Below, piece by piece: positions 24,628 through 35,510 of a stretch of 64,000 nucleotides of DNA. The notes beneath the pieces were generated by a model. It searched no databases and was not told the DNA's origin. It worked only from the letters and a program-made list of their open reading frames with translations. Origin of the DNA: Coniella vitis (lineage: Eukaryota > Ascomycota > Sordariomycetes > Diaporthales > Schizoparmaceae); NCBI GenBank assembly GCA_011317545.1, contig WUJK01000010.1, positions 1,736,001-1,800,000 of the forward strand. The letters run 5' to 3'. Each line of letters opens with the position of its first letter. Within the stretch, counting starts at the first letter, position 1. The translations under genes and the position numbers were made by a program.

Positions 24628-26318
24628 TTATGGATGATGGTACGTCGGCTTCGGCTGCGTCAGCACTGGGTCAGACTCATCCATCTCGTCCCCATGCCCA
24701 CGGGAATCCAACTGATCTCCAGCCTGCGCAGTCAAGGCCCGCGTGCTCTCCGTTCGCGAAGGACGCGACACCAGCGGACTGCCCGCCGCCGCCGTCAACT
24801 CGAGGTCCTCGCCCGCCTCCCCTGCGCCGCGCGTGCTGCTGTGCCCGGGGCCATCGTGCAGCGACTCCAGCACAGTCTCATAGTAGCTGTTCCACCCCTT
24901 GGGCTTGGTGTTGCGCTGGCTGCCCTGCAGCCCCGAGGAGCCGGACTGGTTCTGTGCCAGGTTGTATCGCTCGTCGCGCGCTTTCTGCTCGCGGGTGGCC
25001 CACAGGGAGCGGAAGGACGCGGCACACGCTACGATGAATGCTGTGAAAGGGGACGGACAGGATCAGAATCAAGGTTTAAAAGGGAACGAGGACGGTCTTT
25101 CTGACCACAAACAATGGCGAAAGGAGGTAGATTCATATCATGACACCCGGGACACAAGAGACTTACACACAACAAACTCCATAAGCTGCCAAAATATGAC
25201 CCAGACAAAGTCCATTCTTTTGGTATCAAGGTTCGAGGAGGACGCATAAAACTGCGACCCAAAGACGCTCCCCCGCACAATCGTCGCGGCAATGGTGAAG
25301 CCCTCGAGCGAGAAGATGGCCGAGAGGCTGATCTTTTGGCGGAGATTGACCTGCGACCGCCACAGGATCGAGATGGGGAAACATATGACTGTTATTTGTT
25401 GTTTGTTTGGTCTCAGGGTTAGCGCTTCTGGTGGTCTTTTTCTGGTCCCTTGCTGAAGGCATCATCATCATCATCATCATCATGGTGCAATTGCTGGAAA
25501 GTTTCCACTTACGAACAACGTCTGACACAATATCAAGCGCGACGCCCGCCTGGGTGACAGCCGCTTCGTACACAATGGCTGAATCCGACGCGCAGTGCCC
25601 GAGCACGTACCAGAAACCGCCAAATGTGCATTGGAACGGCACGAGGCTCAGACTTGCTGCGCCGCACGCCATGATAAAGACCAGCGCAGAGAACCAGAGA
25701 ACCGTGTAGATGCGAACCTGGCGCGTGAGCCGGCGGAAGAAGAGCATAAAGTTGAGCTTGACGGTCCACACTCCAACTGTAGTCTATTTTTTTTTTTTTT
25801 GTTTTTCCCCTCTTGTCAGTCTTTGGAAAGACCACCACCGAAAAAGAATGAAAAGACCTCTAGGGTCAAAGGGGCTTGAAGTGTGAAGTTTCCGGAATGG
25901 TCTTACTAGAATGATCATCAAGCCTTCCGCCAGCAAAGCTCCATCCATGACATCCTGAAAGTTGGCTTCCACACTGGCCAACTGTCTCTCCACGCTGTAG
26001 AATATGTAGACATAGTCCAGGTACGCAAGCATGACCGCCGAGATGGCAACAAGTAAGCCCAGCGCAAAGAGCATGAGATAGTCTTCGACAAGCAGTCGGC
26101 CCATGCACGCGAACCGAATGCCACCTCTGCAGAGGAAGGCAGCGATGCAACAGCCAAGACAGACCCAGATAACCACCTAAGGAGGGAGCGGGTTAAACAT
26201 CAATCTTCAGAGGCCCCATGCCCTAGGAAGGGGCAGAGTCAGTGCCCGGACTCACCTTGAATCCCACCTCGGACACTATGGGCGAGGCGTCTGATCCTCG
26301 AGGAGTGAGGCCCTTCAT
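24628..26318 (-). CDS. fungal rhodopsin-domain integral membrane protein (seven helices)
   Basis: Five exons, 26318-26256, 26176-25907, 25783-25513, 25388-25167 and 25040-24628, all in phase, give 412 residues. Seven hydrophobic segments follow in order: VVIWVCLGCCIAAFL; DYLMLFALGLLVAISAVMLA; LLAEGLMIILTTVGVW; YTVLWFSALVFIMACGAASL; the segment ending VVLICFPISILW; ISLSAIFSLEGFTIAATIV; WVIFWQLMEFVVSFIVACAA. The LLVEDYLML pattern before helix 2 and FPISILW are typical of the fungal rhodopsin-like family (Pfam PF20684 as I remember it), which includes Pth11-like and SAT-cluster membrane proteins. The cytosolic tail of about 130 residues is hydrophilic and acidic at its end. Ligand and role are unknown. 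Intron 2 uses a TAG acceptor six bases before a competing CAG; only TAG keeps the frame. Confidence 0.88.
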
Positions 26319-29026
26319 GCTGTCATTACCCCAGATCTGCTGGAGACAAGGTAGAGCACACTGAGTTGGTTCAGATCGCGAGTTCATGTGGCATAAAGAT
26401 AAAGTTCAAGTGGCATATCGGCATATTTAGGGCTTCAGCCGTGGCTTGCTCTGTAGTGGCAGCAAAGACGGGCCATGTTATGTAGACCACGCTACCTCGC
26501 ATAGCCAGAATAAGCACAGACGCGTCTATCTCTGGCTGACTCGAGCCTGGTCAGGGCGTGGAACTACCGTACTCTGTCTGAGACTAGTGGACGTCGTGAG
26601 ACGCAAAAGCTGGTGCACCAAATGTTGAACGGGCGGCTGCTGGAGAGCCGAAAGTCTATCAAGACCGTGTTGAAGCTGATGTGCAGTCTGGGCCGGCTCT
26701 GTTGCGGGCTGCTTTGCATACGAGGAGCAGCTCTTTTTGCTTTTGCCGCCATGTATCGTGTTCTTCACACCCGGCCAGAATATCATGAAACGAAGCCGAC
26801 CTACTATGTACTCTGTCGTATCTCCAAGTGTGCCGACGACCACCCAAGTACACTCACTGTGGATGTGGAAGAAGGCGACTGGAGACTGAGAGCCCAGCCT
26901 CTTCTCGAAAGAACCCCGGCAAAAGCAAATCCGGCAGAGTGAGCGAGCGTGTGGTATTGGTCCATCACGAGCATGGAGCGGCACGACACGTGCGACCCTC
27001 GCGCTTTCAGGACGGGGGCCATGGAGGAGGACGCCCGACACTGACTTGCACGTGAAAGCTGATCGCTGCAGATCCGGGTCTGCTCCACTACGCTTCTGCT
27101 ATTACGGCTACTACTACTATATGTATATAGTAATGGCCGACCGGTTCTTTGGTACGGAGGCATAGCCCAACTCTTGTCCACGTTTGCCGTCCTTTTTTGA
27201 ACGGCGAACACACAAGAAAACGAAATCTGCATCATGCAGGGTAATTAACTATATTTGTAAAACCAACCGGGCGGCATGCCCCTGAGAAAGAAAAAAAAAA
27301 AAAACTGAGACAACTCGCAGAGAACACCCTCTTTGGGCCGCAGTTTTGTTTTCCCGTCGCAGCTTTTTTCTTTTCTTTCTTTCTTTTCTTCCTCTTCCAG
27401 GACATGGGAAGATCAAAGATGGTTATCTGGTCGCAGAGCTAAAATACAGTTTGTTGTTTCGAGTAGACACTCTGAAAGTGCCGCTTCCTTGGGAGGCTGG
27501 ACCTCCATCATACATAGCAGGCGGCCAATCTACTTGTGAACATCAGCACTCGGGCACACGGGAAAGGCAGAACCAACAACCAAGGCTCTGCCATGTATGG
27601 ACACTACCCTTCTGGTTGCTCAGGTACCAGGGCGCCACATGTAAGGACCATGATATATCGGCCGACTCCCGCTATGATACTTAACCTCGCTTCCATCAAC
27701 TTGGGAACTGCTTCCTATTGGCTCGTCCTCCCTAGCCTTCCAGATGCGGCATATACTAGGTGTTTCCCCCCTTTTTCATGGACCAGATCACCCCCAAGGG
27801 ATCTACGTACAGAGAGGATGGGACAAGAGATAGGGCTACAGAAAACCTCACCGTCAGATGCATCTCTTCGCCTACGTGCCGCTCGCTGCCTACTGGACGA
27901 CGCTTGGATGGCGGCAACAGCCTTCATTAAACCCGTCAACCCAGCCCAGCACGGCCGCTACGATGCTTTCTTTTTGATGGCATGGCACCCAAACAGGTGG
28001 ATCTCTGAATACTATTAGTCCATCACTATGCCTACCCGAGCCCCTACAAGGTTCTTGTTTGCGGCACTCCCCTTCCGTAGCGCAAGTCGTAGCGGCGATT
28101 GCATTTCTGTGCCATATCTACTCGTGACGACGGTGTGCTTGGAACAAAAACAACGAACCAAGCAACACCGCCACCCACGTTATTACAAACAATACAAGAC
28201 AAGACAATACATACGCTCGAGCCTTTTTGCATACCACACGGCCTGCCTCCTTGCTATGTAGACAGAGTACATGGTAGCAGAAAACAACATGCGATTGTCC
28301 CAAGCTCGGCTGGCAACGCCGAGGCTGGGCCCAATTGTTTTTTTTTTTTCTTTTTTCTTTTTTTTCTTTTTTTTTTTCCTTGTCCGTGATTCTTCTTCTT
28401 CTTTCTCCTCTTGGCTTCCCGTGTCGTATTCGTATCCCCAAGTATACAACTAAAGGTGCACGTGAGAAAACGTAACAAGATCAAACGTTCTAGACCAAGC
28501 AATGAACGTCCATAGCCACTGGAGATAACCCCATTAACAGGTACGTATATATACATATATCAAAGCACAAGGTAGGCTAAGGACACAAGCCAAGGAGCAA
28601 ATGTCCCGTTTCCCACCAAAGACCAAAAAAAAAAAAAAAGATAGGATCAGGAACAACCCCCCGCGCTCTCCCAAAAAAAGAAAAAAAAAAACACACACAC
28701 ACAAAAACTAAAAATCGAAACATAAAAAGGGGAGAAGGTTACAGTCCGTTTTCACATCTTCCACACCTCTGTACACCGGATTAGTGGCTGTCTGGGACGC
28801 TTCAAGAGCCAACGAATTAGCCACTGTGTAATTCCCTCACTCACTCACCCACTTACTCACTCACTCGCCCACGCTCATCTCTCTCTCTCTCTCTCACTCT
28901 CACACACACCCACACCCTCTCACTTTGCCACCGCCACCAACACGCCCATCTCATCAATAATACATAATAATAATAATAAAATCAACTCAAAAACACAAAA
29001 AAGAAAAAAAAGAAAAAAAAAATAAG
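26319..29026. other. intergenic region, 2.7 kb, divergent promoters
   Basis: Separates two divergently read genes, so it should contain both promoters. No supported gene. An ACTATGTA copy lies at 26803; A-rich and T/C-rich tracts are dense at 27288-27304, 28337-28380 and 28620-28700, and CT/CA microsatellites at 28870-28920. The last 60 bases before the SDR start are A-rich. Confidence 0.5.
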
Positions 29027-30372
29027 ATGGGCGAACTAACAAACATGATCCGCGTCACCCTCCGCGGCTCCCGCGAGGCAAACCCCACAAACTTCCACCC
29101 CGAAACCTCCATCACCACCTCCAGCTTGGCCGCGGGCACAGACAGCGTCGTCCTCATCACCGGCGCCGCGGGCGACCTGGGCCGTGTGACAGCGACCGTG
29201 CTTGCGCGCCACGCGAGGCCCGCGCGCATCTACATTGCCGATCTACCACCAGCACCGCGGGCGGCAGCGGCGTCGGAGTCGGCATCCTCGGAGAATGGGC
29301 ATGGAAAGACTGCCAAGCAGGAATTGCTGGAGCGGATCCAAAGCGAAGCAGGCGGGGATTCTGTTGTGGTGATTGGCCAAGACGGCGAGGAGGCGGACAA
29401 GAAGCAGCAGGAGCAGGAGGAGAAGGAAACCGAGAGCCAAGCAGAGAGCACCGCAGCAGCAGCACAACAACAAAAACAACCACGCACAGAACTCCACTTC
29501 CTCGACCTCGACCTATCTTCCTTCTCCAGCATCCGCCAATGCGCCAGCGACTTCCTCGCCCGCGAATCCCGCCTCGATCTCCTCGTGCTCAACGCAGGCA
29601 TCATGCGCGTCAAGCCGTCCGTGACACCCGAAGGCTACGAGGGCCACTTCGGCATCAACTATGTGGGCCACGCCCTGCTCGCAAAGCTCTTGCTCCCAAC
29701 TATGCTGCGCACGGCGGCAGGGGCCCAAGGACCGGCTATGAAACCACGAATGGTGGTTGTGAGCAGTGAGGGGTGGGCCATGGCACCCGAGGGCGGAATC
29801 TTGTTCGACAAGGTCAAGACGGATTGTGCGGAAATGGTGAGTTTGGAAATTTCGCTCGTCTTCCCCCTTTCTGCTCGTTGCCAGGACCACTCTTGTGGTG
29901 CTCACGCCTTTCAAACGCATCTCGTGGAGAATATATAGAGAGAGAGATATAGACTATTTACTAACAGGCCCCTTCCTAACCCTCCCCACATTAGGCCTAC
30001 ACCACCCGGTACGGCCAAAGCAAGCTCGCCCTCATCCACCTCACCAAGCACCTCGCCCAGCAGCACCCCGAGCTCGACATTATCAGTCTTCACCCCGGGC
30101 GAGTCAACACCGGCTTGGGCACGTCGCTGAGCAAAGAAAGCCTTCTGGTGCGGCTGAGTGCGCCGCTCGCGCCGTTCATCTCTGTGAACCCGGAGCACGG
30201 CGCCCGGAACCACCTGTGGGCGTCGACGAGCCCTGATGTGGTAAGTGGTACGTACTATGAGCCTGTGGGTGTGCCGGACAAGGAAGGCCCGAGTGCCAGA
30301 GACGAGGGCATGAGAGAGAAACTGCGGCAGTGGACCGAGGACGAGTTGAGACGAGTGGATGCCTTGGAATAG
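29027..30372 (+). CDS. short-chain dehydrogenase with low-complexity insertion
   Basis: Two exons, 29027-29836 and 29995-30372, joined by a 158-bp intron (GTGAGT...CATTAG), give 395 residues. The cofactor motif TGAAGDLG begins at residue 45, LVLNAGIM is the NNAG-equivalent, VVVSSEGWAM carries the catalytic Ser, and exon 2 supplies YGQSK (Tyr276, Lys280), followed by LHPGRVNTGLG, as in retinol-dehydrogenase/WWOX-like SDRs. Between strands beta-2 and beta-3 there is an unusual insertion rich in Q, E, K and A (about residues 80-150; QQEQEEKETESQAESTAAAA), which accounts for the larger size than the usual 300-330. The substrate is unknown. It converges on the RecQ-like gene with 259 bp between the stops. 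Confidence 0.9.
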
Positions 30373-30631
30373 GCTTGGAGCTGATAGTGCTCTCTGTGGT
30401 ATCCAAGTGCATGTGCCGTGTTTGCTAGCTCCATATGTCCGTCCGTCCTTCGACTACATGGCCCAACCAGGGCCCGACGTCAGCACGATATCTTCTAAAC
30501 ACAACAAAATGTGCAATGAGCCCCAGTAGCCACCGCTTTTGTTTCAGCTTTGTGAATGACATGACCATATTTTCCTTAGTGCTGAGCAATACTGACCTTC
30601 CCCTGACGATGTATATCCTGTGCTTCGACGC

Positions 30632-33152
30632 TCAGTGATCTGCAAGCTGGTCTTCTGGTATGCCGCAGTATGCACCAAAAACCTTCATCAGGTCCTGATC
30701 CAACGTTAGTACCGTTTCGACAACTCCTGGTGGAGCCAGGCCGAGTTTTTAGAGGGTAAGGAATTAAAGAAAGGGGCAGCGGAGTGACAAACATCGAACC
30801 GACAAGTACGCATACACCCGAAATCAGGATGTTGATCTAGCTTGAGGCTTCGTATCGTTTGAGATCTAAACTGTATCGCAAACCGAGCCATGAGTCTTGG
30901 GCTAGAGCCTCGAGGGACTGCCCTTACCACGTCTATAACCTCTTCCTCGGTAATAGGCCTGGGCTCCCACTGCCTGGTCTGTGGTAGCTCGCCACGACAT
31001 GCCGAGCAATGACCGCAATTGCGCTCTGGATAGTTCTCCCCGTTTCCTTGTTCCCTAATCATGACACAAAGTCAGCTTAGATGCTCTGAATCGTAGTAGT
31101 TTTGTAGCATTCGCGCTACGTGGCAACTTACAAGGCAGCGACAAAACAGTGCCCTGAGGTGAAGGCGTTATGCACACGTTCGTGTTCCTCTGATGATCGT
31201 CTGCCGTCTTCACAAAGCTTGGCATGGCAGTCGCGCACCAAGGAAGTCACATCTTGCGGCCGTAAGCGTTGGCAGAGCTCATAATTATCGCAGGTTATTT
31301 GTAAGTCAATCGACGGTGTTACGAGTTTAAGCCAGCCTTGCTTGTGTGCTTCCATGATCGCCAAGGCTGTTTGCACAACAGAGCGACCCAGGCTTTGCGC
31401 CACGTCCAAGACATCCACAATGTGCTGGCCATCTTCCTTCATAACAGCGTTCTGCACAATGGCATCCGCCAAGACTTGATCGCACTTAACGTGGTCATAG
31501 TCAAGTACCCGGATATCATATCGTCTTTGCATCATCACAGGCCAGTTCAATCTGGCGATCGGGCCGTGCTGCGGATGTGAATGAACTGATGCCATACAGG
31601 CTCGAACCATATCCACCGTCATGTCATAACGAGTCGCCAGCTCGCTGAAAGTGAGTGTGAGAGAGTGGCCAACGGGGAACGGTGCATCTTCTGGCCCGAA
31701 AACGTTCTGAAACAGGGCTCGAACAGATAGCAATGATGGCTTAGAAGCAAGCTGCAACTGTGTATAGTGGAATACTTCCTGCATAGAGAAAAGGAGAGTG
31801 TACCTGCCGGGCTGACCGTCCTGACTAATTGCCCTTGTGGCAACAAAAGACGCGGACAATGAATGAGGCATGTTGTAGTGGATAAGGTGGCGAAGGTCAG
31901 GTACTATAGGAGGGCTTTGAGACCGGGTCCGGCTCACAAGAAGGACTGCGGGCGTGGAAGCAGAAGACGCCTCGCTGGCGTGGCTGGCCTCAGTGTACGT
32001 CGTGCTGTCTGATGACAGCTCAGTCTCTCGAGTCCTGCTTAAAGTGGTACGAACGCCGTGGACGTGCAATTTTCTCTCAATACGCCTAGCATCGTCGCCC
32101 CCATTGGTGGAGATTATCTGACGACCTCTGCTTCTCGCAAGGCAGTCCATAAGAGCGACAAACTTGTCATGGCGGCGGTGGACCAAGCATAGCTCTACGC
32201 TGACATTCGGAGGTACCAGCCGCGGAGCAACAGAGATGTGGGCATTTGGGCCCGCGAGCCTGATGGTGCTGTCGAAGGCTCCGGTGTTGGCAGTCGCGAG
32301 AGCCCAAACAATGCTGCGAGCTGCCCCCGAGGTGAGTGAAACAAGATCGTTCCAGGCATTTCGAAAGGCAATCGCGTGCTGCGAGGGGCTCGTAAAAATA
32401 TGTTCGGGTCCTTGCAACACTATCGTCCGTAGTGGTTTCTTGCTATGCGCTTCGCTCAAAGCCTGCATCACGAGTGGCTTGTGCAGGAGGCTGTGGCAGA
32501 TGAAGAGGCCTTGAACGCTACCCTCCCTCAAAGCTTGCGGGAGTTCCGTGGCCAGCATGCTGTCGGCATTCTCAGGAGTCAAGCGCATCATGTGGATGCC
32601 CAGAGCACGCAAGTTGCGCTCAGATACGAGCATGGCATTTTCCGAGTGATGGAGAATAATGGTGTGCAGTCCTCGTGCTCGTCCATCGGCTTGTTCTTCT
32701 GTAGGAGCCAATGCAATTCAGCAAAGAGAGCGTACGGTGTGCTGCCAAGCTTCTGGCTGTCTCGAACAACGGACTTACCTGCTTCTATGGCCAGAGATGC
32801 TGCCTCGCGGGTTGTCAGCAGCACAAGGCATGTGTCACAATCCAGGTTGAAGGCGCCGGGTCCTTACCATGAAGGCCGTTGACAGGCCAGTTCGAGGTGG
32901 CCATACGGTCACGACATCTTGGCCGTCGAGAATCCGTGATACGATGGTTTCTTGCTCGGGACGAAGGGCGGCAAGGCCAAATGTTTCTCTCAGTACGCGG
33001 CGGGCATCATCGAGCGTGACGCTGGCGACGGGCGTCGGACCCTGATGGCGGCGGCGGCGGCGGCTAGGGGTGTGAAAGAGCCTGGACGAGCAGGGCGGCA
33101 AGGCTGACGCTGAGCGCAAGAGTGTGCGTCCCACAGGGTAGAGTCGCCGCAT
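30632..33152 (-). CDS. RecQ-like protein with degenerate helicase motifs, probable mitochondrial targeting
   Basis: Five exons, 33152-32868, 32803-32779 (25-nt microexon), 32698-31132, 31054-30793 and 30694-30632, give 733 residues with every phase consistent. The N terminus (MRRLYPVGRTLLRSASALPP) looks like a mitochondrial presequence. Motif 0 is intact (FGLAALRPEQ), but the Walker A position reads WPPRTGLST, with Leu90 where RecQ has the ATP-binding Lys, and the DEAH position reads GPEHIF. ALATAN matches motif III, LIHYNMPHSLSASFVATRA matches motif V/VI with the RxGRxG arginines lost. The zinc-binding end is present as NCGHCSACRG, followed by LKLDQHPDFGCMRTCRFD, as in RecQ-like proteins. 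I infer a pseudo-helicase that may still bind nucleic acid. The last intron contains a perfect TACTAAC branch point. Reading through that intron gives another, less RecQ-like C terminus. Confidence 0.8.
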
Positions 33153-34015
33153 CTCCCTGGAGCCGCAAGGCTGGACGTGGGCGGTGGAACGCGGGGCGAG
33201 CGCCTAGTAGAAGTAGAAGAAATTGTAACTTTCGACATTGGCTGCTGTGGCCAGCTGCACCACTGACTACTGCGTCTCGTGAATACATAGGTACCCTGCA
33301 GCACCAGACACCCAGATACTCCTGTACTCAGGTACGTATCTCGACGTCTGGTGCCGGCCCCGTCCAAGCTGTGCTGTTGTACACAGTACCTATCTGGATG
33401 CTCCAGTACTTGGATACTTGGGTACCTGGATACTTTGGTACTTGGTTATAGAGCTGCCATTCTACTACTATGTTTGTACTATGTATGGTCCTGCTTGAGG
33501 ACAACGACCACGGTGAATCCAAGCGTAAAAAGAGTAGACGAATCTTTATAGCACCAATTCTTTCCCTAAGTGGTCCATAAACATGACCAAGACCCTTCCG
33601 TGACTATTTGCATCTTCAAAAGGATTGCCGCTGGCCGTATGCTAGTAAACCGAGAGCCTCTGAAAGTCACCTGCCGGGTTGCGGTTGTAGACGCAGATGC
33701 ACTGAAAGAGGACGACGGACAAGAATGCACGTGCTATCATCATCATGACCTGCTGAGCCAAGTAAGAGTGCGACTACCTGCCCGGCTATGTGTCCAGGGG
33801 TCGAGAATAACACAGCAAGTACTTGGCCTTCTCGTTCTCTAGTGCCGTCCAACTACACGGATTCGTTCGTCTTGCGGCACCGTGGACCATTATTGGTCGC
33901 CGGTTGATACCATTGTAGGCCATCAAGCGGGCTCCCTACAGCAGCACCGCCATCGCCGTCTTATTCGATACTTCCACGCCAAATACACACCCTCCGCAGA
34001 CGCATCCTCCTGACC
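33153..34015. other. divergent intergenic region
   Basis: Between the RecQ-like gene and the DUF3632 gene, read away from each other. Holds GTAC-rich degenerate repeats at 33290-33450 and an ACTATGTA copy at 33478. No gene recognised. Confidence 0.5.
33407..33445. repeat. 16-bp minisatellite, about 2.4 units
   Basis: Units TACTTGGATACTTGGG (33407-33422), TACCTGGATACTTTGG (33423-33438) and a partial TACTTGG. Diverged relatives lie upstream at 33300-33400. Located about 250 bp before the RecQ-like start codon. Confidence 0.7.
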
Positions 34016-35510
34016 ATGGCGGCTTCTACGAGTGTGCCACCGATAGTCCACAGTCCAGAAGATGACGAGTCCATAAATAAGGACACCCCCGGAAGAAAGG
34101 CGGGCCCATAACCCAGTTTGCGTCTAATCCATTTGGAAGCCATAGCCCGCCAGTTTGACCAAGGAAACCTGACAGAGGATCAGCTGATTGTACTCGACTT
34201 CCTCGAGCCGACAATGGAGGTTCAGACAGATGTACCCGTAGCCACGACTCGAGCCGCACATCATATCACCTTCTATCTGTGGTCCCACATTGGAGGATCA
34301 GCTGGCGATCCAGCCCAGAGAGAGGAAATACTCCGCGAGACGTGGATATTGTTCTTCCTTATTGCTGGCAGTTCCGATGCAGAACCTCTGATTTGGTCGC
34401 GCCTTGCGATGACCTTGGCGGCCATCCAAAAGATATCCACAGAAAAATATCTGGAGCCATTCGTTGTGAGTCCTCTGTGAAAGTCCGCCACACTTGGCGA
34501 AGCCTGTCCTTTGTACGGCTTGACCCTTCTTTCGTATGGTAGCGTCCAAGGAGAGACATGATGGCTGACCTGTCACAACCAGGTTGGTCGGAAAGTCTGG
34601 GAAGAGCTACCATTCTTTATCGACGTCATGAGGGACCACAACATCCCACTCCGTAAGCAGTCACGTCTCTATTGTCCGGCTTTTCAGATTCTGCTTCTCC
34701 TTCAGCCCAAGTACAAACTCAGCTAACATGTCGTGTGAAACTCCAGACAAACTCAGATATGTACTACAGGGGCCTCTGTATTTCGATCGGTGGTCGCGCG
34801 TGAACAGATTCTTGGCCCAATGTTACGCTTGTGGAATTGCCGTTACTACGCCCCGCAGGATAGTATTGGATTATTTTTCCGATGCGTTTGAGTCAGAGTA
34901 TTCACTAGGTGATTGGCATCAACAACGATCTGTTGAGTCCCTCTTGCTCGCGACATGCGACTGGCTGCGAGTTTCTCGATGCCAGCTCATTCGTTTGGCG
35001 CAAAGCAATGCTGGCCGTTTCGATGTGTCATACAATACCGATAGCTACATCGAACACGGTGCGCTGTACACTGGACCTTCGTGTATTTGCCTGCAGAGGT
35101 GGACGTTCTAGAAGGCTCGACTTTCGGTCATGACCATGGACAGACGATACTCTGAGGAATTGCGGAACTTAGCGCGACTGAGCATACGGGATATGGAGGA
35201 GACTGAGACGTGGTGTACTCGGAAGTTGTTTGGCGACCCGATTCCCGGGCAAGAAGAGTCAACAGAAGAATCGGAGACTGAGGACGGACAAGAGTCATTA
35301 TCAAAGAGGAGCCGCGGATCGAATCCAAGGGAACAGGAGCCACGGGTCAAAGCAAGCCACGCTTCGAGTGAAAAAAATCTCACAAGCGCCACGGAACCAA
35401 CAAACGATGCAGACGGCGCGAGAGGCGCCGCGATAGTGCAGGTTCATCAGGCTGAGACAGCTCAGAAAATCCAAGTTCAAGCAGTGGTTGATTGTTGGCG
35501 GAAAGATTGA
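34016..35510 (+). pseudogene. DUF3632-family gene with two in-frame stop codons
   Basis: Segments 34016-34465, 34583-34652 and 34747-35510 share one frame across two good introns (GTGAGT...CCAG; GTAAGC...CCAG). The family signature is clear in the middle: WEELPFFIDVMRDHN, then DRWSRVNRFLAQCYACGIAV and CLQRWTF. DUF3632 proteins continue from this tryptophan with W-K-x-R-L; here the next codon is TAG (35109-35111) and the frame then continues KARLSVM and an acidic tail to a TGA at 35508-35510. A second stop, TAA at 34109-34111, interrupts the frame after RKAGP and before PSLRLIHLEAIARQ. Both stops fit single C:G to T:A transitions (TGG to TAG; CAA to TAA). The alternative is a shorter gene with an unseen 5' exon splicing at 34116 and a truncated C terminus ending at 35111. 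DUF3632 has no known biochemical function. Confidence 0.65.

Noticed and set aside
34466..34582. Possible frameshift inside the DUF3632 gene
   Set aside because: A normal 117-bp intron (GTGAGT...CCAG) accounts for the break and keeps phase; only the two stop codons remain unexplained.
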